64,000 nt of DNA from Leptospira sp. WS60.C2 (GTDB taxonomy: Bacteria > Spirochaetota > Leptospiria > Leptospirales > Leptospiraceae): positions 1,510,001 to 1,574,000 of the forward strand of contig NZ_CP162133.1 of NCBI RefSeq assembly GCF_040833955.1. The letters are read 5' to 3'. Numbering within the stretch: the first letter of the stretch is position 1; every line of letters begins with the position of its first letter. The notes beneath the pieces are model-generated. The model did no database searches. It was not told the DNA's origin and was given only the letters and a program-made list of their open reading frames with translations. Both the position numbers and the translations under genes were made by a program. This document shows, one piece after another, positions 28,387 to 37,511 of the stretch.

Positions 28387-30761
28387 ATCCACTGGGAAAA
28401 AGACGTTTTCCGTAACTCTTCTTTCCATTTTTCTTCTAGGTTTGTTAATGTTTCATTGAGTTTAGGAGATAAACTTGCCCGTTCTTTAGGTGCCCCTAAT
28501 TTGAAGCTGGATGTAGTTTCATAAACACTTACCAAATTGACTTGTTCTTTTAATTTCACAGGAGCCAATCGTTTTTCTTCCGTGGTTTGAATCCAACTTG
28601 CTTCTTCTAATTTTTCTACGATTTGGTTTAACTCCTTTTCGGATAGTACAAGTGACTTTCGAACTTGGGTAAGTTTGATCAGTTCTCCTTGTTTTTCTTG
28701 GTAGGTGTAAACAAGGGTTAACACCTGAAGGATTTTATAAAACTCAAACGACAACGTCCGATCGATATCATCAAATGGATGTTTGGGGAGAAGATATCGG
28801 TCTGGAAACTGCAATGTAGCCGTGACTTCCGCTCCATATAGAATGATGAGAGATATGGAATAAATCGCAAGAAGGGCAATGGGAATCGCCGCTAGTGCTT
28901 TGTACACTAACATCGTTTTTTCGGTAAACGAGGTGAGATAGATATTGATAAATCCCCAAAAAAACAAGATGAGTATAAACCCAGTCACTGCAGCACCAAT
29001 AGAAGATGCTTTGATCGGTACCTTCGTATTAGGTATGATCGTGAAGATCAGTAAAAAGAATAACCAAAGTGCAAGTAATGGAAGTAAAAATTGAAAAATG
29101 GAATACAGGGAAAAAAATCGTTTCCCCCCCTGGTATTTTTTCCAAATGGTTTGTCCCTTTCCATCATCTTCCACGCGAATGATTTTATTGAACTCTCCCA
29201 CACCGACAATGCCTAACATTCCTTCGTTTGGACTTTCTGCTTCGTTTTGATTTTCGATTTCGATTGTTTCTTCTGGGTTTGGCAAACTTGTTACGTTGGT
29301 AACCATTCCGTCTTTCGTAGAAGATTCGGTTTCCGTATTGGATTTCTTTTTGGAGAGAAGGAGCATGTCAAGAATCATCCCCGCTCTTCCTTTATACGCG
29401 ACTGACCAGTTTTCTCCTTCATCTTCGGAAAGAAGAATGTCTCCTAAAGAAGTGAGAACAAAAATATCATAATCTTGTTTTTTTGGCGAAGCAAAAACCC
29501 AAACTCGTTCATATGAGTATTTTCTATGACTTAAATCTTTCCAAGTATAACCACCATCAGTCGTTTTAAAAATGGCACCACTGTCACCCACCAAAAATCC
29601 AACACTTCGATTTAGGAAAGAGATATCATTGAGAGGTTTTGTAGAAATTTCTTGTGGAAAGAAAGTCGTTCCACCATCACTGGTTTTCCATAATCTTCCC
29701 TCTCGATCCAAAATGAATCCATCTTTTTCAGAGAAAAAACGAACTCGAATCGGAGTGATCCCATCATCATGGAAACGTTTGATTTCTTTGAAAGGTTTTC
29801 CGATGTCGTAACGAATGGTTCTTGTGTCTTTCGTTAAAATAAAAAGAGTGTCGTAGTCGATGGCTCCAAAGTCTGAAATGGTGATTCCTTTTAGAGTATG
29901 GATTTTCCATGTATTCCCTAAGTCATTGGAATATAAAAACGTACCTTCTTCCGAAATGGTGAAAAGATCGTTTCCGACACTTCTGATTCTAAAAAAATTC
30001 TCCTTTCGGATATTCGGTTTTTTGCATGTTCCAGTTTCCACCGTTTCCATGTCGACGCAGAGCATATTTTCAAAATCGATGCTAGCTTCAGGGATAAACG
30101 AAATGGATTTTTTTAGTTCCCGCATGACACCAATATTTCCTTTTTCACCAGCAACCCAGATCTCTCCATGTTTTGTGGCAACTATGGATTTTAAATGTGG
30201 CGGGCGAACAGAATCCGAAATAGTATCTGTGATGTTTTTTCCTACCACGAAAAGTAAAGGTCCGAAGGAAATCAGGAAAAAATAGAAAACAAACTTATTG
30301 ATAAAATTGCGATGTAGGTCTATATTCCAAATGATGTGAAATGCTTTTTCTAACGATCGTAAGACTGCTGTTGCTGAGAATATAAAGACAACAAATCCAA
30401 CGGCCCCAATTTGTGTTGCTGTGGAAATAATGTCTGTAAGTGTTTCTAGGTATGGTGTGATATCAAACTGTATATTGTTACGTAGAAGATAAGAATTGAT
30501 TTCATCAACGAGTTCACCTTGTCTGGTATGAATTCCAGAAGCAACCGTAATGAGAGCGAGAGCCACTGTGAGTGTGGGTATGAGTGTTACAATGGTTGTG
30601 TAAGCTAAACTTGAACCAATGATGAGACAATCATCTTTCATGAAACGGTGAACAGAAACTAGTAAAACTCGAATACCAATGATGAGCTTTCGTTTCCAAC
30701 CAGGTTCTTCTGGGATAGTGGTCAAACGTACGAGAAGTGGAGTTTTGATCGTTTCGCTCAT
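28383..30761 (-). CDS. YihY/BrkB-type membrane protein with inserted beta-propeller
   Basis: This 792-residue protein starts like a YihY/BrkB (former 'RNase BN') protein: FMKDDCLIIGSSLAYTTIVTLIPTL and a block of membrane helices (to about residue 175). After about residue 185 a hydrophilic domain of some 330 residues intervenes. It contains several Asp-box repeats (SNDLGNTWKI, TSDGGTTFF, TTDGGYTWKD, SEDEGENWSV), the sign of a BNR/YCF48-like beta-propeller. The remaining YihY helices follow (about 530-670) and a cytoplasmic tail with a winged-helix-like segment (about 680-790). The propeller thus sits in a loop that would face the periplasm. Usual YihY proteins are about 300-450 residues and lack it. 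It is the last gene of a five-gene minus-strand set. Confidence 0.85.
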   Translation of the reverse strand: MSETIKTPLLVRLTTIPEEPGWKRKLIIGIRVLLVSVHRFMKDDCLIIGSSLAYTTIVTLIPTLTVALALITVASGIHTRQGELVDEINSYLLRNNIQFDITPYLETLTDIISTATQIGAVGFVVFIFSATAVLRSLEKAFHIIWNIDLHRNFINKFVFYFFLISFGPLLFVVGKNITDTISDSVRPPHLKSIVATKHGEIWVAGEKGNIGVMRELKKSISFIPEASIDFENMLCVDMETVETGTCKKPNIRKENFFRIRSVGNDLFTISEEGTFLYSNDLGNTWKIHTLKGITISDFGAIDYDTLFILTKDTRTIRYDIGKPFKEIKRFHDDGITPIRVRFFSEKDGFILDREGRLWKTSDGGTTFFPQEISTKPLNDISFLNRSVGFLVGDSGAIFKTTDGGYTWKDLSHRKYSYERVWVFASPKKQDYDIFVLTSLGDILLSEDEGENWSVAYKGRAGMILDMLLLSKKKSNTETESSTKDGMVTNVTSLPNPEETIEIENQNEAESPNEGMLGIVGVGEFNKIIRVEDDGKGQTIWKKYQGGKRFFSLYSIFQFLLPLLALWLFFLLIFTIIPNTKVPIKASSIGAAVTGFILILFFWGFINIYLTSFTEKTMLVYKALAAIPIALLAIYSISLIILYGAEVTATLQFPDRYLLPKHPFDDIDRTLSFEFYKILQVLTLVYTYQEKQGELIKLTQVRKSLVLSEKELNQIVEKLEEASWIQTTEEKRLAPVKLKEQVNLVSVYETTSSFKLGAPKERASLSPKLNETLTNLEEKWKEELRKTSFSQWI

Positions 30762-30769
30762 AAAGGTTC

Positions 30770-31651
30770 CTATTTTTTAAATGCGTACAGAACGTAACTT
30801 GATGTGAGAGGGTATCCGTTTCGTTTCATTTTTGATATAAAATGATAGTAAGAGACGCGAATCCATTTGAGGTAATCTTTCCATGTTTGGAAAGACCCTC
30901 TCACTTTCCTTAATTTTGCAATCAAAGGGAAGTCGACACCAAAGTAAGATAGAAAACTTCCAAATCCATAACGAGTCAATATTTTTTTTAGGAGTGTATC
31001 AGAGTAATAAAAAACATGCCCTGGCATATAATAATGATACGAAGATCCTTCTTCTTTCGCTTGCCAACCTTCAAAATTCGCTGTCTGGAGGAGTAATAGT
31101 CCACCGGGTTTTAAAATACGTGTTAATTCTTGAAAAAATCGATTCGGATTTTCGATGTGTTCAATGACTTCTATAAGGGAAATCACATCAAAAGATTCGT
31201 TTGGGAATTTTGCATCGAAAAGATTTCCTTGGAAGGTAGGAATGTTATTTTGATTCGCATAACTTGCTGCATATTCAGAGATTTCTACTCCTTGCACCTG
31301 GAATCCTTCTTCCTTTGCCACCTCTAAAAACCCACCAAAGGAACTTCCGATATCTAAAAAATGACCAGTTGTGATAAAGCGTTTTATGTTTTGGATTCTT
31401 GCCTTCCAAACGTACCGAAAGAAGGGTTTTTGTTCTCTTTCGTCGATATAGGTGTATTCCGCTCTTCCTTGGTAATAATCTTTGGTATATAGCTCTGATT
31501 GGTTAGGTCTTGGTGACAATGCCTGGAGTTTACAGATTTGACACTCGGTAACGGAAAGGTCTTTGTATTTACCTGTTGTTTGGTAGAGAGCTTTCCAATT
31601 ACAATTGTTTTGGAGAGGGCATTCCTTTTTTAAAGAAGAGAAGGCATCCAT
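30770..31651 (-). CDS. Class I SAM-dependent methyltransferase with Cys-rich N-terminus
   Basis: The 293-residue protein has a Cys-rich N-terminus (CPLQNNC and CQIC, about residues 11-40) that may bind zinc. The Rossmann methyltransferase core follows: FLDIGSSFGGFLEVAKEEGF (motif I, about 97-116), VQGVEIS, FDVISLIEVIEHIENP (about 153-168) and LKPGGLLLLQT. The arrangement resembles C- or O-methyltransferases acting on sugars or lipids. Its ATG overlaps the stop of the next-upstream methyltransferase gene (TAATG), indicating one transcript. Substrate unknown. Confidence 0.88.
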   Translation of the reverse strand: MDAFSSLKKECPLQNNCNWKALYQTTGKYKDLSVTECQICKLQALSPRPNQSELYTKDYYQGRAEYTYIDEREQKPFFRYVWKARIQNIKRFITTGHFLDIGSSFGGFLEVAKEEGFQVQGVEISEYAASYANQNNIPTFQGNLFDAKFPNESFDVISLIEVIEHIENPNRFFQELTRILKPGGLLLLQTANFEGWQAKEEGSSYHYYMPGHVFYYSDTLLKKILTRYGFGSFLSYFGVDFPLIAKLRKVRGSFQTWKDYLKWIRVSYYHFISKMKRNGYPLTSSYVLYAFKK

Positions 31652-32259
31652 TATTTTTTAGCAAGAAAAAACCAGTGACAAATTCTTTCATTGAGTTTGC
31701 CAAGTGGAGTTCTTTCTGTATACCCAATGGAAACTTCGGAGAAGGGTAATAAAAAATTCTCTAAGTCACTGAGTGTATATGTCTCCGCATAACCACCGCT
31801 TAAGTCAGCTAGATTCATGGTTCCTTCTTTTAATCCCAAATGGGTATCGCCTTCTGCACGAATGGAACCTAGTAAATATCCATTCGGTTGTAATGCGTTG
31901 TATAGGGATCGTAAGAGCAATTTTGCATCTTTCCGTTTGTTATAATGGAACACCCCCCAACTCACAATCACACCAAATTCTTCCGGAGAAAAGGGCAAAG
32001 TTAGGTCAGGTGTATGGAGGAAACGGATGGTTGGTTCCGTAGCTTTTAAATTGTCGATCGTGGTTTTCGCATTGTCGCAACCAGTCACCTCATAACCGCT
32101 ACTTTGTAGGAGATAAACATGCCTTCCCGACCCACAGCCGAAATCGAGAGCCTTTTGCGATGGGGGTTGGATTTTGGAAAGCAAACGAACTAAGTTTTCA
32201 TCGGGAAATGTGAGTTTAGACTTAGGCCGTTCGTAGTGTTTGTCCCAAACGTGATTCAT
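31651..32259 (-). CDS. Class I SAM-dependent methyltransferase
   Basis: The 202-residue protein has a minimal methyltransferase fold: ALDFGCGSGRHVYLLQSSGYEVTGCDNA (motif I and post-I, about 40-65), FGVIVSWGVFHYNKR, and LQPNGYLLGSIRAEGD. The start ATG 32259 overlaps the ATP-grasp stop by ATGA; an upstream in-frame start at 32292 would overlap it far more. This tells of coupled translation with the ATP-grasp ligase. Substrate unknown, possibly the product of that ligase. Confidence 0.88.
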   Translation of the reverse strand: MNHVWDKHYERPKSKLTFPDENLVRLLSKIQPPSQKALDFGCGSGRHVYLLQSSGYEVTGCDNAKTTIDNLKATEPTIRFLHTPDLTLPFSPEEFGVIVSWGVFHYNKRKDAKLLLRSLYNALQPNGYLLGSIRAEGDTHLGLKEGTMNLADLSGGYAETYTLSDLENFLLPFSEVSIGYTERTPLGKLNERICHWFFLAKK

Positions 32260-33464
32260 GGTTCCAATCGTTCCAAAAGGGAGGCATACCATTCATTTGC
32301 TGAGATGGTTTGTTTCGTGGAGATGCCCAAAACAGATGTTCGTTTGTGGTTTCCTTCCAAAGGTTCTAAGCCGGCACCTGTTGGGATCAGCTGCTTTTGG
32401 AAAAACACAATTTCAAATGCATTGGGCACGAAGGAAACAGGCTCTCCCATCTTTTTTTGTTTGGCGGGAGGAAGAGTGAAAACAATCGCAGAATGAGTGA
32501 TTCCTTTTTGAGATTGTTTCAAAAAATCGGGTCGTGTCTTTTCACCGATGGTAACGGACAATAAATCTTTGAAATAATCATATCCATAGTGATGTGACAA
32601 AAGTTGGTCTGCTAAAAATTCACCGCCCACCTCAGGTGCCGATTCAATGAGTACACATTCTTTATTTTTAGTAATCTTGAACTCCGCAACAAAAGGACCA
32701 GTTTTTAGTTTTGATGCAGTGACAATGCTTTGACAAATCATCTTCAATTCCCCTGCCATCGTAAGATGTTTAGAGGGAGTGATATGTGCCAGTTCAATGA
32801 ATTGTGGTTTGCCTGTTGTGATTTTGTCAGAGAGGGAAATTAGATAAAATCGTTTGTTGATCACAAAACCGAGAACGGTCACCTCATCCCCTTGTGTGAA
32901 GGTTTCGATTAAAAAAGCATCACTTGCTTTTCCCTTTGTGAACTTTTTATACTCCGCTTCTGATTCAATGACAGAAATTCCTTTTTTCCCGTAACCTTCT
33001 TTTGGTTTGGCAATCATCGGGAATGCCAAATCCAATTTTTTTTCTTTGGATTTGGTCTGGGTTTGCGAAGATGTGGAAACAGTCACGGGAACAGGAATTC
33101 CGTATTTGGCAATGGATTGTTTGAATTTTTCTTTGTCCAAAAAAAGATTCGTGCTTTCTCTTGGATTTCCCCGTAGTTTCAATTTTTCTGCCAGATAAGA
33201 AACGGTGTAGACAGCCTTTCCATACGACCGAGATCCCACACCTAGTAACTTATAGGGTAGGGGGACCTTACTCATCGCATGTAATATCTTGCGGTATTCA
33301 TGAGTGGATTCTAATATTTTAATATCGCACTCTGTAAGACCAGGTGCCATCGGATTGTGGTCTACGCCAATGACTTTCAATCCCCTATTTTTTGCAGCAC
33401 GGATGAGGGGGATCTGGTTCTCTCCCGCTCCAATGGAGAGATAACTACCATGTAATTGTTTCAT
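32256..33464 (-). CDS. ATP-grasp family ligase
   Basis: The 402-residue protein has an N-terminal preATP-grasp domain (YLSIGAGENQIPLIRAAKNRGLKVIGVDHNP). The ATP-grasp core has FPMIAKPKEGYGKKGISVIES (about 168-188), AFLIETFTQGDEVTVLGF and the metal-site block CVLIESAPEVGGEF (about 265-278). Such enzymes join a carboxylate to an amine or thiol by an acyl-phosphate. The start follows directly after the RRM gene stop (TAAATG) and two methyltransferase genes follow by overlap. The set looks biosynthetic, but the product cannot be deduced. Confidence 0.88.
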   Translation of the reverse strand: MKQLHGSYLSIGAGENQIPLIRAAKNRGLKVIGVDHNPMAPGLTECDIKILESTHEYRKILHAMSKVPLPYKLLGVGSRSYGKAVYTVSYLAEKLKLRGNPRESTNLFLDKEKFKQSIAKYGIPVPVTVSTSSQTQTKSKEKKLDLAFPMIAKPKEGYGKKGISVIESEAEYKKFTKGKASDAFLIETFTQGDEVTVLGFVINKRFYLISLSDKITTGKPQFIELAHITPSKHLTMAGELKMICQSIVTASKLKTGPFVAEFKITKNKECVLIESAPEVGGEFLADQLLSHHYGYDYFKDLLSVTIGEKTRPDFLKQSQKGITHSAIVFTLPPAKQKKMGEPVSFVPNAFEIVFFQKQLIPTGAGLEPLEGNHKRTSVLGISTKQTISANEWYASLLERLEP

Positions 33465-33833
33465 TTACGAACCGCGTGAACCGCCTCGGCGTTGGACTCC
33501 TGTGTTCCCACCACCTGTCGTTTGGTTTCTGCCAAACGTAGGTTTTGCCACGGCAGGGCTTCCTTTTTTCTTTTGTGCTTCGTTTTGGGCTTTGGTCAGT
33601 TCTTCTTGGTTGACCACGACGATTTTTTTCCCTTCTAGTTCTTTTCCATTTAGGGCGGCAATGGCTTTTTCCGCATCTGCATCGGCCATTTCGGCGGTTC
33701 CATACCCAAGAGACACTTTAGTCAGTTTGTCTCTTTTGATTTGCAAGTGAGTGACTTTGCCATGAGCAGAAAGAAGTTTTTCGAGGGCTTCGTCCGAAAG
33801 GGTTTGAGGGAGGTTTCCAATGGATAACTTCAT
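33465..33833 (-). CDS. RNA-recognition-motif (RRM) protein
   Basis: The 122-residue protein begins with a complete RRM: LSIGNLPQTLSDEALEKLLSAHG (RNP2 region), LGYGTAEMADADAEKAIAALNG and KKIVVVNQ (about 1-80). The usual aromatic RNP1 residues are replaced (LGYGTAEM). The C-terminus is a Gly/Arg/Asn-rich tail (GGGNTGVQRRGGSRGS), as in bacterial and cyanobacterial RNA-binding proteins. It is the first gene of a minus-strand set and is divergent from flgF. Confidence 0.88.
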   Translation of the reverse strand: MKLSIGNLPQTLSDEALEKLLSAHGKVTHLQIKRDKLTKVSLGYGTAEMADADAEKAIAALNGKELEGKKIVVVNQEELTKAQNEAQKKKGSPAVAKPTFGRNQTTGGGNTGVQRRGGSRGS

Positions 33834-33945
33834 GTCCTTCTTTTTTCTGAAAAATTCTCCAAAACTTCAACTCTTTTTTGACTATGTCGCATTTTCTCTT
33901 GGGGAAATGGGGGATTTGGTCGATTGGAAACATAGGTAGGAACTT

Positions 33946-34806
33946 ATGTTACGAGGATTGTATACTGGTGCCAATGGGATGATTTCCCAACAAGTGCGTA
34001 TGGATGTGATTGCCAATAATTTGGCCAATGTGGATAAAACTGCATTCAAAAAAGATACCACTGTCTTCAAAACCTTTCCTGAAATGTTATTACATCGTTA
34101 TTCTGAAGATGGGATTGGAAAAACTCCAATGGGATCCTTTGATACCTCTCCCGTTGTCGGTAAACTTGGGTTTGGTGCGGAAGTGAACGAAGTGTACACT
34201 CGCTTTGAACAAGGAGCAGTGAAGAAAACTGACAATATTTTTGATCTTATGGTCCAAGACCAACCGGGAATGGAAAAACCTGCCTTTTTTTCTGTCCTCA
34301 CCAATCGGGGAGAACGCCTCACTCGGAGTGGAAGTTTTGTCCTCGATAAGAATGGTTTTGTTGTGACCCCGCAAGGATTTCCTCTTCTCGGAGAAAAAGG
34401 TCCCATCCAAGTGAACCAAGGAAATTTCCTTGTGAAAGAAAATGGCGAAATTTATATCAATGCGAAACTCGGAACGGCACCAAAAGACGGAACCAATTTT
34501 AGTGAAAACCGTTTCGAAGAACCAGTGTTACTTGATAAATTGAAAATCCGCACGGTGGAAAACCCGCGCCACCTCGACAAAGAAGGAGATTCCTTTTACT
34601 CGGACACTCCTGAATCGGGAGAACCAACTCCATTTCCCGAGCTCCTTGCCCCACAAGTGTTACAAGGTTATTTGGAAGCATCGAATGTTTCTGTGGTGAC
34701 AGAGATGGTGGATATGATCGAAGTAAACCGTGCCTATGAAGCTAATTCCAAAACCATGCAAACCCAAGACAGTTTACTTGGTCGACTGTTTGAAATTATG
34801 CGGTAG
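33946..34806 (+). CDS. flgF: Flagellar rod protein FlgF
   Basis: The 286-residue protein begins [20 protein letters not shown] and has [16 protein letters not shown] (about 22-37), the axial rod motif, and the C-terminal motif [32 protein letters not shown]. It is the second rod gene of the FlgG/FlgF family in this window; being more divergent than the flgG copy at 24183 it is most likely the proximal rod FlgF, though it could be FlgG-like. It stands alone, not in the flgG operon. Confidence 0.88.
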   Translation: MLRGLYTGANGMISQQVRMDVIANNLANVDKTAFKKDTTVFKTFPEMLLHRYSEDGIGKTPMGSFDTSPVVGKLGFGAEVNEVYTRFEQGAVKKTDNIFDLMVQDQPGMEKPAFFSVLTNRGERLTRSGSFVLDKNGFVVTPQGFPLLGEKGPIQVNQGNFLVKENGEIYINAKLGTAPKDGTNFSENRFEEPVLLDKLKIRTVENPRHLDKEGDSFYSDTPESGEPTPFPELLAPQVLQGYLEASNVSVVTEMVDMIEVNRAYEANSKTMQTQDSLLGRLFEIMR

Positions 34807-34810
34807 GAGG

Positions 34811-34960
34811 AATCCCCGAGAGTCTTATTTGCTCGTTGGAATTTTCCTTTACGAATTGGATTCTACTTACGTTCTCGGGCACTGGGCTCCATCGGGGTGG
34901 GCTTACCCTCCGCCTGACATTCGTCAGACAGGGCCCTGCCGATCCCTTTCCCAAACCTAA
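34811..34960. other. GC-rich structured spacer, candidate dispersed repeat or RNA
   Basis: This spacer between flgF and the convergent SDR gene is much richer in G and C than its surroundings and holds several complementary stretches: CCCGAGA (34815-34821) with TCTCGGG (34873-34879), TGAC/GTCA around 34914-34925, and the palindrome CAGGGCCCTG (34928-34937). No gene is supported. The first pair could serve as part of a terminator for flgF. A dispersed repeat or a structured RNA are possibilities. Confidence 0.4.
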
Positions 34961-34961
34961 C

Positions 34962-35714
34962 TCAACTCCTAGTCCCTCCATCAATTCGATAGACGGATCC
35001 TGTGATAAAACTGGATTCCTCCGATGCTAAAAAAACGATTAAGTTGGCCACCTCACTCGGTTTGCCAAGTCGTCCCATGGGAATGTTTTTTTCCATCGCC
35101 GATTTTCCCCGTTCTCCCGCCACATCTAGGATTGCTGTTTCTGTCCAACCAGGACATACGGCATTGATTCTCACTCCTGACTTTGCTACTTCTAATGCCC
35201 CCGTTGTTGTAAGTTCGATCACACCAGCTTTAGCCACACAGTAGGGCCCAAGAGAAGGAGCGGCACCCAGCCCGGCAATAGAGGATACGTTGATGATGGA
35301 ACCACCTAATTTGTCTTTTAACATCAATTTTGTTGCATACTTTTGACACCAAAAAACGCTCGTTAGATCCAATAAAATCAGCTGGTTCCAAACTTCTGTT
35401 GATACTTTGTGCATAAAAGTAGGTTTGTTTGCAATGCCTGCATTATTAACCATAATATCTAGACGTTTGTTTTGTATGGCAAACTGTTCAGTGAGTTGGA
35501 TGATTTCTTCTTCCTTGGTTACATCACATTGAAAGAAGGTTGCGTTTCCACCCTTCGAATTGATTTCTTCAACAACTTCGTATCCTGCTTTTTCATTGAT
35601 ATCCGAGACTATGACCGAGGCGCCACGTTTACCAAGGAGAAGACTTGTTTCTTTTCCAATTCCTTGAGCTCCACCTGTGACGATTGCATTTTTATTTTGT
35701 AAACTAGATAACAT
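34962..35714 (-). CDS. Short-chain dehydrogenase/reductase
   Basis: The 250-residue protein is a classical SDR: cofactor motif TGGAQGIGKE (about 10-19), NNAG (about 84-87), catalytic Ser in NVSSIAG, YxxxK as YCVAK, and the end block GSVYRIDGG. An Asp at the end of strand 2 (SDINE) favours NAD over NADP. Substrate unknown; the sequence resembles 3-oxoacyl-ACP reductase/acetoacetyl-CoA reductase type enzymes. ATG 35714 is preferred; in-frame ATG codons at 35723 and 35747 would add up to 11 residues. Two palindromes lie just upstream and may control it. Confidence 0.9.
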   Translation of the reverse strand: MLSSLQNKNAIVTGGAQGIGKETSLLLGKRGASVIVSDINEKAGYEVVEEINSKGGNATFFQCDVTKEEEIIQLTEQFAIQNKRLDIMVNNAGIANKPTFMHKVSTEVWNQLILLDLTSVFWCQKYATKLMLKDKLGGSIINVSSIAGLGAAPSLGPYCVAKAGVIELTTTGALEVAKSGVRINAVCPGWTETAILDVAGERGKSAMEKNIPMGRLGKPSEVANLIVFLASEESSFITGSVYRIDGGTRS

Positions 35715-35747
35715 AAATATCATTCGGGATAGATTTGTTGGAAACAC

Positions 35748-35766
35748 AACTGAATTTAATTCAGTT
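35748..35766. promoter_or_regulatory. Perfect palindrome, candidate operator for the SDR gene
   Basis: AACTGAATT-T-AATTCAGTT is a perfect 9+1+9 inverted repeat, 34 bases upstream of the SDR start at 35714. A second palindrome sharing ACTGA/TCAGT half-sites lies 15 bases further upstream. The arrangement suggests a repressor site in or near the promoter. Confidence 0.5.
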
Positions 35767-35781
35767 TTATTTTAAAAGTGA

Positions 35782-35791
35782 ACTGATCAGT
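35782..35791. promoter_or_regulatory. Second palindrome with the same half-site
   Basis: ACTGATCAGT is a perfect 10-base palindrome; flanking GT and AC extend the symmetry with a two-base gap. On the minus strand it overlaps TATACT, a possible -10 for the SDR gene. With the palindrome at 35748-35766 it forms a pair of related sites. Confidence 0.45.
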
Positions 35792-36092
35792 ATACCTCCA
35801 GAATTGTATTTTCCTCATTTGACATACAAACTGGAATAGAAATTTACAAGAGGTAAGTAAATTTAGAATATCAAAGAATCTTAAAATAGGAAATCGGAGA
35901 TGATTCCAAAGAAATATTGATTCTCGTTTGCTGGAGAGGTGGGATTTCGGTTTCCAATTTTATAGCAAATCCTATTACCTTTTAGATAGAAACTCCATTG
36001 GTTCCTGGATTTCAGGAGTAGTACGTATTTATTAACTTTCCTCTTAAATGGATTAGAATTACTTTCTTTCCTGATTCTTAAACTGTCGTAGT
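35792..36092. other. Spacer between SDR gene and decayed sensor
   Basis: About 300 bases without a supported gene. Apart from TATACT and TACAAT boxes on the minus strand that could serve the SDR gene, I see nothing. Confidence 0.4.
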
Positions 36093-37511
36093 ATGGAGCA
36101 GATCGTTACGCTTTGTTTCGAAAACTCAGTTGTAATTGCTATAATGGATATTTTACAGAATTTTTTTATCTTAAATCCGAGCCAGGTGTACTTTGTAACG
36201 GGGACATATAATATTTGGTTGGTAATTTTCTCGATCTTCATATCCGTATTTGAGTCTTGGATCTCATTATATCTTTTGAATCGATTTTCTTAAGTTGAAA
36301 GCCGATTGTCTCGATTCGCGATTTTGTTTACGGCAAGTTTGTCTTTCGGTGGTGCCGTTTGGTCTATGCATTTTAATGGGATGATGTCTTTTTAATTAGT
36401 GTACGACAGTTACGTATGACATACGCATCACCACTTTGTCCATCCTTCCTAGTATTTTTGCATCTTATTTTGTGCTAAATACTCCTAGTAAAAAACAAAT
36501 TACAAGATGGGAACTCATTTCAGTGGGAATCATCGTTGGTGTCGGGATTGGATTCATGCATTATATAGGAATGTCTACCATGCAGATAAAACCAAAATTA
36601 ATAAATCATCCCGTTTTGTTTTTAGTGTCTCTTGTCGTTGCCATTTCTCTTGCGATACTTTCTATGTTTATCCAATTTCACTTGAAGAGCAATACATAGA
36701 AAATCTATCCCCATTATCTTTCGCTTTTTAGCGTAGAGGTCATGGGTACTGCAATTTCATGCATGCATTATACTGGTCTGGCAGCGGCGAGATTTGTTGT
36801 TCCATTAGGAATAGAACTAGAAGATGTAACTTCCGACCAATTTTTTTGGCATTTCTTGTGACGTTTGGAAGCCTTTTTGTCATAGGCTCTGCCGTCGTGA
36901 CGATCGTCTTTATCAGCTATAAAGATTTACTACAGAATTTATTAAAAGGTGAATCAAGATTAAGAGCAATCATTGAAACATCTGCGGATGCAAATGTGAT
37001 GATTGATTCTAATGGAATCATCCAAGAATTCAAAGTGACAGCAGAAAAAAAGTTTGGTTGGAGTGCCAAAGAAATCATCGGACAAAATGTAAAGTTGCTC
37101 ATGCCAAATCCTTACCGGGATGGACACGATGATTATTTATCCAACTATTGAACGACTGGTGAGGCAAAGATCATTGGTGTGGGGAGAGAAACCCTTGCCG
37201 TTAGAAAGGATGGAACTACGTTTCCGATTCATCTTGCCATAGGTCATACAAAACTTCCGCAAGATGACATTTTTGTTGGGCTTATTAGTGATATTTCAGA
37301 ACGAATTATGATTGAAAATTCCTTACGACACAATGAGGAACAATTAAAATCTTTCATTCAAAACATCCAAAGTGTTGTGTATCGCTGTCTCATTTTAAAT
37401 GCGGCTCCGATGCATGATGTTGGAAAGATTGGAATTCCTGATTCTATCATCCAAAAGCAAGGCAAACAGACAGAGGAAGAATGGCCTGAAGAAATGGAAA
37501 GAAATCAATAA
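36093..37511 (+). pseudogene. Decayed MHYT-PAS-HD-GYP sensor
   Basis: Pieces of one protein occur in order but in different frames. They are a first membrane helix (YNIWLVIFSIFISVFESWIS, 36203-36262), MHYT repeat 1 (GGAVWSMHFNGMMSF, stopped near 36393), repeat 2 (GFMHYIGMSTMQIKP, about 36550-36590), repeat 3 (SCMHYTGLAAARFVV, about 36756-36800), and a PAS domain (about 36960-37310). The PAS domain is broken by an in-frame TGA at 37149 where homologues read on through NYLxTGE. A short HD-GYP piece (MHDVGKIGIPD, about 37413-37445) follows the PAS directly, which implies a deletion. MHYT domains sense gases or redox state and HD-GYP domains degrade cyclic di-GMP (family knowledge). At least four lesions make the gene non-functional. 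Confidence 0.85.

Noticed and set aside
34730..35030. Short frames across the GC-rich spacer after flgF
   Set aside because: They overlap flgF or the SDR gene and have no homologous features; composition, not coding, explains them.
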